Shown piece by piece: positions 6,413-11,397 of a stretch of 11,397 bases of DNA. This DNA is from Streptosporangiaceae bacterium. GTDB lineage: Bacteria > Actinomycetota > Actinomycetes > Streptosporangiales > Streptosporangiaceae. The stretch's first letter is position 1, and each line of letters opens with the position of its first letter. The translations under genes were made by a program, and so were the position numbers. The stretch covers positions 1 to 11,397 of the forward strand of contig JASIBM010000492.1 in the NCBI GenBank assembly GCA_030045175.1, written 5' to 3'. The notes beneath the pieces are model-generated. The model had not been told where the DNA came from and made no database searches. It was given only the letters and a program-made list of their open reading frames with translations.

Positions 6413-6787
6413 ATGACCTCCGCAGGTTCCCGCCCATCACCATCCGGCGCGGCGGCGCCGGGCGACCATCCCCGCGAGCTGACCGAGGCGCAGGTCGCCG
6501 CCGCCGTGATGTCGTTCTCGCTGCTCGCAGATCCGACGCGAGTGCGAATGCTCTGGGCGCTCTTGCAGTCAGATCTGGACGTGGCCAGCCTGGCCGCCGC
6601 CGCTGGCTGCCGGGCCACCGTGGCTAGCCAGCACCTGTCCAAGCTGCGGTTCGCCGGCCTGGTCGAGGGGCAGCGCCATGGCCAGCGGGTGGTGTACCGG
6701 CTGCGCGGCGGGCACGTGCGGGCGCTGCTGTCCGAGGCGCTATTCCACGCCGATCACCAGGTAAGCGGCGAGTCGGTGCATGACTGA
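6413..6787 (+). CDS. ArsR/SmtB-family metal-responsive repressor
   Basis: A 124-residue winged-helix repressor. The core runs from LADPTRVRMLWALL (38-51) through the recognition helix region TVASQHLSKLRFAGLV (69-84) to the wing (EGQRHGQRVVYRL, 85-97). The C-terminal helix GGHVRALLSEALFHADHQ matches the alpha-5 metal site DxH-x10-Hxx(H/E) of SmtB/CzrA-type zinc sensors: His101, His112 and His115 are present, but the first ligand position holds Gly99 instead of Asp. Cys66 lies in the helix-turn-helix, but there is no CxC alpha-3 arsenic/cadmium-type site. The likely role is to repress the divergent CDF operon and itself until zinc or a similar metal binds. The first 20 residues are a Ser/Pro/Ala-rich, non-conserved extension. 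The start at 6413 is backed by the -10 box just upstream. Confidence 0.9.
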   Translation: MTSAGSRPSPSGAAAPGDHPRELTEAQVAAAVMSFSLLADPTRVRMLWALLQSDLDVASLAAAAGCRATVASQHLSKLRFAGLVEGQRHGQRVVYRLRGGHVRALLSEALFHADHQVSGESVHD

Positions 6788-6847
6788 CGGCGATGCCGGT
6801 GACGCCAGGATCCGGCGGCAAGAGGCCGACGCGGCGCCGGCCCCAGA

Positions 6848-6867
6848 CTGTCAGACCGGGGTGACAG
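6848..6867 (+). other. Small inverted repeat between arsR and the Uma2 gene
   Basis: CTGTCA (6848-6853) and TGACAG (6862-6867) form a perfect 6-bp inverted repeat with an 8-nt loop. It lies 60 bp after the arsR stop and 29 bp before the Uma2 start. It may be a weak terminator or a binding site; neither can be shown from the sequence. Confidence 0.3.
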
Positions 6868-6885
6868 GGTTGGCGCACCGAAGCG

Positions 6886-6893
6886 AAGGAGGG
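6886..6893 (+). promoter_or_regulatory. Ribosome-binding site that fixes the Uma2 start
   Basis: AAGGAGGG is close to a perfect anti-16S match and lies 3 nt before ATG 6897 (12 nt before ATG 6906). It argues against the longer open frame that begins at 6780, whose first 39 codons have no family character. Confidence 0.7.
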
Positions 6894-6896
6894 ACG

Positions 6897-7466
6897 ATGG
6901 TAGCCATGAGCGGTCCCGCTGAGGCAGTCCGTCCCTTCACGGTCGCCGACCTGGAGGAGATGCCGGATGACGGGCGCCGGTACGAGCTCATCGACGGGGA
7001 GCTGCTGGTGAGCCCGGCACCTGGCTGGCGGCACCAGGAGATGGCGCTGGCGATATACCGGGTCCTCCACGCCGCTTGCCCGCGCGATCTGCGAGTGCTT
7101 GCTGCTCCCTTCGCCGTGCGGACCGACGCGTTCAACGAGTTGCAGCCCGATGTGCTCGTCGCCAGGTATGCCGACCTGTCCGAGCGGGCGCTGACGCGGG
7201 CGCCGCTGCTCGCCGTCGAGGTTATCTCGCCCACCAGCAGGCTGCGCGACGCCAACCTGAAGAAGGCCGCGTACGCCCGGCTTGGCGTGCCGTCGTTCTG
7301 GCTGGCTGATCCGAGCCTGGAGCAGCCGTGCGTCACGGCGTTCGAGCTGGACGGCGAGGCTTATCGTGAGGTCGCAGTGGCTCTCGGCGGCGACGCCTGG
7401 GAAGCGAACATGCCGTTCGCCGTACGGCTGGTCCCGGCGGACCTGATCGCCGGCCTAATGCCCTGA
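6897..7466 (+). CDS. Uma2-family (DUF820) PD-(D/E)xK nuclease-like protein
   Basis: A 189-residue protein of the Uma2/DUF820 family, which has the restriction-endonuclease-like PD-(D/E)xK fold. Characteristic segments are FTVADLEEMPDDGRRYELIDGELLVSPAPG (residues 14-43), QPDVLVA with Asp85, LLAVEVISPTSRLRD with Glu108, and LKKAAYARLGVPSFWLADP with Lys122/Lys123. The putative catalytic D-ExV-K set is intact. The family is highly multiplied in Actinobacteria, Cyanobacteria and Chloroflexi, and its physiological role is unknown. ATG 6897 was chosen for its strong AAGGAGGG; ATG 6906 is an alternative and gives 186 residues. It follows arsR by 109 bp on the same strand, so read-through is possible, but its own strong ribosome-binding site and a small inverted repeat in between suggest separate expression. 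Confidence 0.87.
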   Translation: MVAMSGPAEAVRPFTVADLEEMPDDGRRYELIDGELLVSPAPGWRHQEMALAIYRVLHAACPRDLRVLAAPFAVRTDAFNELQPDVLVARYADLSERALTRAPLLAVEVISPTSRLRDANLKKAAYARLGVPSFWLADPSLEQPCVTAFELDGEAYREVAVALGGDAWEANMPFAVRLVPADLIAGLMP

Positions 7467-7486
7467 GGCATGCTCAGCGAGGCCAG

Positions 7487-7516
7487 CACTCCGCTTCCGA
7501 TCGGGGACGCGGAGTG
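7487..7516 (+). terminator. Hairpin downstream of the Uma2 gene, possible terminator
   Basis: CACTCCGC (7487-7494) pairs perfectly with GCGGAGTG (7509-7516) across a 14-nt loop that contains the self-complementary CCGATCGG. It begins 20 bp after the Uma2 stop. There is no T tract, which is common in GC-rich actinobacterial terminators, so the call rests on position and stem only. The remaining sequence up to the MFS start (7517-7662) shows no gene or clear promoter. Confidence 0.45.
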
Positions 7517-7662
7517 GGTGCAGGTCGCTGCGCTAGCCCTGGGAATTCATGAAGGGCAGGCCGGTTCGGCGCGGTCGACCTCACAGGGTGGCAACGAGGG
7601 CCGTTGATGACGGCCCCTTGGGCGTTGGCGGCGTGCCGGGGTGGCCTGGGAGGATGCGGTTT

Positions 7663-8907
7663 GTGCCGGGTTTTCTGGTGACTATCGGTCGGCGGGTGTT
7701 CGGTGGCTTGCCGCGTGAGGTCGCGATCCTTAGCTCGATCTCGTTCACGGTCGCGCTCGGCTACGGAATCGCGGCGCCGGCGATCCCGGAGTTCGCCCGC
7801 CAGTTCGGGGTGAGCGTGGCCGCAGCGGGGAGCGTGATCAGCGCGTTCGCCCTGATGCGGATCCTGGGCGCGCTGCCGGCGGGCCGCCTCGTTGACCGGG
7901 TCGGTGAGCGCACCATGATGGCGTCGGGAATCGCGATTGTCGGGGTGAGCAGCGTGCTCGCCGGATTCTCGCAGTCGTTCGCCGAGCTCATCGCGCTGCG
8001 CGGGGTCGGCGGACTCGGCTCGGCGATGTTCAGCGTCAGCGCTCAGACGCTGCTGCTGCGCAGCGTGCCCGGCGAACTGCGGGGCCGGGCCAGCGGCCGG
8101 TACGCCGGCGCCTTCCTGGTCGGCGCGATCAGCGGCCCGGCGATCGGCGGCGTCATCGCCGCCTGGTCGCTGCGCGCACCGTTCTTCATCTACGGCGCGA
8201 TGCTGGCCGTGCCGACCTGCATCGCCGCCGTCATGCTCAGCAGCAGCGCCCGTGGCGACCAGCCTGCCCGCGCCCAGCGCGGCGGCCGGCCGCTCGCCGA
8301 GCTCGTGAGCGTGCTGCGCAGCAGGGCCTATCTGGCTGCCGGTGCTGCGAACCTCGCCGACGGCTTCGCCGTGCTCGGCGTGCGCGGCGCGATCGTGCCG
8401 CTGTTCGTGCTCGACGTCCTGCACAGGTCGCCCGCCTGGACGGGGATCGGGTTCGGGCTGGTCGCCGCCGTGAACGCGGCAACGCTGCTGCCCGCTGGCC
8501 GGGCCGCGGACACGATCGGGCGCAAGCCGGTGATCGTGACCGGCTGCCTGCTGTCGGCGAGCGGCATGGCCACGCTCGCGCTGGTCCCCAGCCTGGGCGG
8601 GTTCTTGGGCGGGCTGGTCATCATCGGCCTGGGCTCCGGGCTGCTCGACGTCGCGCCGGCAGCGATCATCGGCGACCTGCTCGGTGGCCAGGGCGGGTCC
8701 GTCGTGGCCGCGTACCAGATGAGCGGCGACCTCGGAGCGGTCAGCGGGCCGGTCACGGTCGGGTTCCTGGTCGACTCGGCGTCCTACGCCGCCGCCTTCG
8801 GCCTGAGCGCCTGCGTACTCGCCGCCGCCGGCCTGCTCGGCCTGATCGCCCCGGAGACCAGGCAAGTCAAGCCGCAGGCCGCCCCCACCCCCGCCGCGGT
8901 TCCCTGA
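7663..8907 (+). CDS. Major facilitator superfamily (MFS) transporter, probably a drug or metabolite exporter
   Basis: About 414 residues with hydrophobic segments consistent with 12 transmembrane helices in two halves. The MFS loop motif is present after TM2 as GRLVDRVGER (residues 74-83) and, in weaker form, between TM8 and TM9 as GRAADTIGRK (279-288). The N-terminal half looks like proton-driven efflux carriers (YGIAAPAIPEFARQFGVS in TM1). The substrate cannot be deduced. For the start, GGGAGG (7648-7653) lies 9 nt before GTG 7663 but directly abuts ATG 7654, so GTG 7663 is preferred. ATG 7654 would add three residues. ATG 7549 would add a 38-residue Arg/Gly-rich stretch unlike a transporter N-terminus. 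The stop codon lies inside a 9-bp inverted repeat. A long open frame on the opposite strand is a shadow of GC-rich codon use. Confidence 0.85.
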   Translation: MPGFLVTIGRRVFGGLPREVAILSSISFTVALGYGIAAPAIPEFARQFGVSVAAAGSVISAFALMRILGALPAGRLVDRVGERTMMASGIAIVGVSSVLAGFSQSFAELIALRGVGGLGSAMFSVSAQTLLLRSVPGELRGRASGRYAGAFLVGAISGPAIGGVIAAWSLRAPFFIYGAMLAVPTCIAAVMLSSSARGDQPARAQRGGRPLAELVSVLRSRAYLAAGAANLADGFAVLGVRGAIVPLFVLDVLHRSPAWTGIGFGLVAAVNAATLLPAGRAADTIGRKPVIVTGCLLSASGMATLALVPSLGGFLGGLVIIGLGSGLLDVAPAAIIGDLLGGQGGSVVAAYQMSGDLGAVSGPVTVGFLVDSASYAAAFGLSACVLAAAGLLGLIAPETRQVKPQAAPTPAAVP

Positions 8908-8935
8908 CGCTTGCGCGGTGCGTCGGAAGCGTCAG
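8904..8935 (+). terminator. Perfect 9-bp inverted repeat at the MFS stop codon
   Basis: CTGACGCTT (8904-8912) and AAGCGTCAG (8927-8935) are exact inverted copies around a 14-nt spacer, and the left arm includes the MFS TGA stop. The position suits a transcription terminator, although no T tract follows. The right arm overlaps the truncated end of the AAA ATPase remnant, so it could also be a scar related to that lost element. Confidence 0.5.
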
Positions 8936-9053
8936 CGCCGATGCGCGTGGTCGGATCGAAATTGTGGACCTCGTCCACCAGGACTAGCTCGGCCCGGAGC
9001 CGGGACAGCACGTCGGACACGGGCATGGCGATGTCGGCCTGGTTCGCCCATGG
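8922..9053 (-). pseudogene. Remnant of a transposon-type AAA ATPase (Walker B region)
   Basis: About 44 codons on the minus strand include MPVSDVLSRLRAELVLVD followed by EVHNFDPTTRIGADASD. I recognise this as the Walker B stretch (LVLVDEIHNL.. TR.GAEASD) of TniB-like AAA ATPases found beside transposases in actinobacteria. The homology breaks off after GADASD, where the family continues with QLKYL; here the sequence reads APRKRQ and runs towards the MFS gene. Upstream, an in-frame TAG (9056-9054) precedes WANQADIA, and the Walker A half of the protein is absent. It is therefore a decayed fragment and not a gene. It fills the gap between the MFS gene and the kinase gene. The match is from memory and short, so confidence is moderate. 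Confidence 0.55.
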
Positions 9054-9060
9054 CTACCAG

Positions 9061-10533
9061 CTAGTCGCCGCCGCCTCCGCCCTCGTATCCGCCGCCTTCC
9101 CCGTATCCGTCGCCATCTCCGTATCCGCCGCCCTGGCCCTGGCCCTGCTGCCAGGCGACGACGGTCACCGTGATGACGCTGCCTGGCTGCACCGGGCCAC
9201 TCGGCGACACAGAGAGCACGGTACCTGGCTGTTGCTGATTGGTTGATTGCCAGACCAGCCTCGGCCTGAGGCCGAGCTGGCGCAGCTGCTGCTGCACGTT
9301 CGACTCGCTCTGGCCATCCAGCGCGGCGGCGTTGACCGTCACTGTGCTGGCTGCCGGGGAAATGGTGGCTGCCGGGGAGGTGGTGGCTGCCGGGTGGCTG
9401 GAGTGCGTGCTCGTCGCGGGGGGACTTCCTGCCGCCTGAGCATGCCCTGCGTCGAGCACGCTCTTGAGCTGAAAGCCGGCCAGGCCAGCTAGCACCGCCA
9501 GCGCAACCGCGATCATCGTGGCCACCGGCCCGAATCTCCGTGGGGTGCGGCTGCGCGGCTCGCGGCCCGGCCGAGCTGGGCCGTAAACCGTCTGGCTGCC
9601 CTCGGCCTGGGTCCGGTGCCGACCAGGCCAGTCGGTCCCGGCACTGTCACCAGGGGAGCGGTAAGGCTCCCCGTTCGGGTTCAGCACGGGCAGGCTAACC
9701 GTCCGGTCGCCGCGCAGCGAGTCGCGCAGGCTCCGGGCATGCGCCGCGACATCGGCGGCGCTGGCCGGCCTGGCCGCCGGATCCTTGGCGGTGAGCTGCT
9801 CGACAAGCAGCGCTATCTCGGCCGGGACTTCTGGCGGCATCGGCGGCATCGGCTGGTGCACGTGGGAGTCCGCGACCGCGATGCCGCCTCCAGAGAACGG
9901 CGGCGCGCCGACGAGGCATTCATAGGCTACGATCCCGAGCGAGTACAGGTCGCTGGCCGGGGTGGCGGTGCTGCCCTTGATCCGCTCGGGCGCCAGGTAC
10001 GCGGGACTGCCGATCACCGCGCCGGTGTCGGTGACCGCAGCGGAGCTCGCGGTCTGGGCGATGCCAAAGTCGATGATCTTCACCTGGCCACGGGGGCTGA
10101 TCAGCAGGTTTCCCGGCTTGATGTCCCTGTGCACGAGGCCGGCCGCGTGCGCCGCGTGCAGCGCGTCCGCGGTCTGGGCGACGATGTCCATGGCTCGCAT
10201 CGGGGTAAGCGCTCCAATGGACAAGAGCCTGGCAAGCGGTTGCCCTTCGACAAGCTCCATGACCAGGTAAGGCGGGTGATCCCGGTCGGCTTCGCCATAG
10301 TCGTAGACCTGGGCGATGCCGACGTGGGACAGCGAACCCACGTGCCTGGCCTCGGCGCGCAAGCGGGCCGTCGCGTTCGTGTACTGGTCCTCGTCAGCCT
10401 GGTGCAGCAGCTTGACGGCTACGGGCCGGTCGAGTACCTCGTCAGTCGCCCGCCACACGTCGCCCATGCCACCGACCGCGATCCTGGTCTCGAGCCGGTA
10501 GCGACCTGACAGCCTTGTATCCGGGCAAATCAT
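9061..10533 (-). CDS. Membrane-anchored Ser/Thr protein kinase with one PASTA domain
   Basis: A 490-residue Hanks-type kinase related to PknB/StkP receptor kinases. The kinase domain covers about 12-270: a glycine loop VGGMGDVW (20-27), Lys41, Glu61, HRDIKPGN (135-142), the DFG Asp155, activation-loop threonines 168 and 170 (TDTG), and GSPAYLAPE (175-183). All catalytic residues are present. A juxtamembrane linker follows, then one membrane segment (about 337-354), a Ser/Thr/Pro/Ala-rich spacer, a single PASTA domain (about 397-460), and a Gly/Tyr/Asp-rich tail (462-490). PASTA domains bind muropeptides or beta-lactams in related kinases, so a role in cell-wall or growth signalling is likely; most PknB-type kinases have three or four PASTA repeats. 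There is no Shine-Dalgarno sequence before ATG 10533, and TAGAGT at 10548-10543 suggests a nearly leaderless message. No partner phosphatase is in the window. Confidence 0.93.
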   Translation of the reverse strand: MICPDTRLSGRYRLETRIAVGGMGDVWRATDEVLDRPVAVKLLHQADEDQYTNATARLRAEARHVGSLSHVGIAQVYDYGEADRDHPPYLVMELVEGQPLARLLSIGALTPMRAMDIVAQTADALHAAHAAGLVHRDIKPGNLLISPRGQVKIIDFGIAQTASSAAVTDTGAVIGSPAYLAPERIKGSTATPASDLYSLGIVAYECLVGAPPFSGGGIAVADSHVHQPMPPMPPEVPAEIALLVEQLTAKDPAARPASAADVAAHARSLRDSLRGDRTVSLPVLNPNGEPYRSPGDSAGTDWPGRHRTQAEGSQTVYGPARPGREPRSRTPRRFGPVATMIAVALAVLAGLAGFQLKSVLDAGHAQAAGSPPATSTHSSHPAATTSPAATISPAASTVTVNAAALDGQSESNVQQQLRQLGLRPRLVWQSTNQQQPGTVLSVSPSGPVQPGSVITVTVVAWQQGQGQGGGYGDGDGYGEGGGYEGGGGGD

Positions 10534-10651
10534 AACAGCATGACTCTATCGTCGCCGCGCGGATGGGAGCGCCGCAACAGGCCGTCAGGCAGGGTGGTAT
10601 GCCCGAGGCGACCGTGCAGGTCCAGGGCATTTCCAGTGCGAGAATGACGGC
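10534..10651. promoter_or_regulatory. Divergent promoter region between the kinase and dioxygenase genes
   Basis: This 118-bp gap separates two divergent starts. For the kinase, TAGAGT (10548-10543, minus strand) lies 9 nt from its ATG. For the dioxygenase, GAGAAT (10640-10645) ends 6 nt before ATG 10652. Both would give leaderless or nearly leaderless messages, and neither gene has a good Shine-Dalgarno sequence. No convincing -35 boxes were found. Confidence 0.3.
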
Positions 10652-11397
10652 ATGTCCGCACTAGCCCCGATTCCGGCCGCGACTGCCAGCGGCGAGCAGG
10701 TCGCGCGGCGGCTGCTCGATGACGGCTACGTGATCGTGTCCGAGATGATGCCCGCGCCAGACATCCAGGCGGCCAGGGAGGATCTCGGCCGGGTGCTCGA
10801 GGAGACCCGGACGGGGCGCAACGCGTTCGAGGGGTTCTCGACCCAGCGGGTGTACGCGCTGTTCGCGAAGACCAGGACGTTCGACCAGGCGGCCATCCAC
10901 CCGCTGCTGATCGACGTGCTCGACCGGGTACTGCGGCACTACCAGCTCAGCGCCCCGGTGGGGATCAGGATCGGGCCGGGGGAGCAGGCTCAGATCCTGC
11001 ACAGGGACGATGCCATCTACCCCGTTCCCGAGCCGCATCCGCCCCTGGTGGTCAACACGATGTGGCCGCTTGACGACTTCACCGAGGCCAACGGCGCCAC
11101 CAGGTTCGTGCCAGGCAGCCACCGCTGGGAGCCTGGCCGCACCCCGGCCGCCGATGACCAGGTTCGCAGCGCCGCGATGACACCCGGCTCGGCCATGTTC
11201 TACCTGGGCAGCCTCTGGCACGGCGGCGGCGCTAACCAGACCGGCGAGCCTCGGCTTGGCGTGATCCTTGAGTACGCAGCCGCCTGGCTGCGCCCGCAAG
11301 AGAACCACTGCCTGGCCGTCCCGCGCAGCACGGTCAGGCAGCTTCCGCAGCGGCTGCAGGAACTGCTCGGGTACAACATCTACCCGCCGTTCGTCGG
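10652..11397 (+). CDS. Phytanoyl-CoA dioxygenase (PhyH) family protein, 3' end outside the window
   Basis: At least 248 residues, open to the right edge, so the C-terminus is missing. It is an Fe(II)/2-oxoglutarate oxygenase of the PhyH family. The iron ligands are visible as ILHRDD (His117, Asp119) and LWHGGG (His190), with Arg201 (EPRLGV) in position to bind the 2-oxoglutarate carboxylate. The segment NGATRFVPGSHRW is the typical PhyH strand-loop before the distal histidine. Such enzymes hydroxylate or otherwise oxidise small molecules, including fatty acyl-CoAs, ectoine and natural-product intermediates; nothing here identifies the substrate. ATG 10652 was chosen because it begins directly before the family-like N-terminus (VARRLLDDGYVIV) and fits a leaderless promoter. 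ATG 10644 is in another frame. The gene diverges from the kinase gene; no functional link is evident. Confidence 0.9.
   Translation, partial: MSALAPIPAATASGEQVARRLLDDGYVIVSEMMPAPDIQAAREDLGRVLEETRTGRNAFEGFSTQRVYALFAKTRTFDQAAIHPLLIDVLDRVLRHYQLSAPVGIRIGPGEQAQILHRDDAIYPVPEPHPPLVVNTMWPLDDFTEANGATRFVPGSHRWEPGRTPAADDQVRSAAMTPGSAMFYLGSLWHGGGANQTGEPRLGVILEYAAAWLRPQENHCLAVPRSTVRQLPQRLQELLGYNIYPPFV

Noticed and set aside
6780..6896. N-terminal extension of the Uma2 protein from ATG 6780.
   Set aside because: These 39 codons have no family character, and a near-perfect ribosome-binding site lies just before ATG 6897.
7474..8865. Long open frame on the minus strand opposite the MFS gene (about 460 codons).
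   Set aside because: The translation is Arg/Gln/Ala/Asp/His-rich and of low complexity with no family features, while the plus strand encodes a clear 12-helix transporter.
10600..10630. ATGCCC (10600-10605) and GGGCAT (10625-10630) as an operator.
   Set aside because: The arms are only 6 bp, 19 bp apart and GC-rich, so this is likely by chance in such sequence.
10661..11308. Minus-strand open frame opposite the dioxygenase gene.
   Set aside because: The plus strand encodes an intact PhyH iron and 2-oxoglutarate site; the antisense translation has no features.

Overview
The window looks like chromosomal DNA of a high-GC actinomycete (Actinomycetota). Coding sequence is strongly GC-biased at third positions. 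The gene set is typical of that phylum: a membrane-anchored Ser/Thr kinase with a PASTA domain, a MecA_N/NTF2-type penicillin-binding protein, a FhuF-like Fe-S protein, a Uma2-family protein and DUF72. Several start codons sit where leaderless transcripts would begin. Genus cannot be fixed from the sequence. No rRNA, tRNA, CRISPR array or intact mobile element was found.

Layout. (1) 1-1112, plus: the 3' part of an alpha/beta-hydrolase (PF20091-like), interrupted by an in-frame 18-bp tandem repeat. (2) 1297-3651, plus: a transpeptidase-type penicillin-binding protein with a long repetitive Pro/Gln-rich cytoplasmic tail. (3) 6320-3546, minus: three tightly packed genes in the order CDF metal exporter with a His-rich N-terminus, DUF72 protein, FhuF-like [2Fe-2S] protein. 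The last two share an ATGA stop/start, and the FhuF-like gene runs 106 bp into the convergent PBP gene. (4) 6413-6787, plus: an ArsR/SmtB-type repressor, divergent from the exporter. Between them lies an inverted repeat (TTCGC-N4-GCGAA) that overlaps the predicted exporter promoter and the expected -35 region of the arsR promoter. (5) 6897-7466, plus: a Uma2-family nuclease-like protein. (6) 7663-8907, plus: an MFS exporter ending in a perfect 9-bp inverted repeat. (7) 9053-8922, minus: a remnant of a transposon-type AAA ATPase carrying the Walker B region. (8) 10533-9061, minus: a Ser/Thr kinase with one PASTA domain. (9) 10652 to the right edge, plus: a phytanoyl-CoA dioxygenase-family protein, divergent from the kinase.

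How they fit. The clearest functional unit is the divergent arsR / CDF-DUF72-FhuF block. The simplest reading is zinc-type metal sensing that controls an exporter, with an Fe-S/iron-reductase-like protein and a DUF72 protein in the same transcript. The repressor has lost one of the four usual alpha-5 metal ligands (Asp to Gly), which makes its metal specificity an open question. Three genes (hydrolase, PBP and CDF) independently carry short in-frame tandem repeats of 15 or 18 bp. This suggests repeat slippage is active in this genome.
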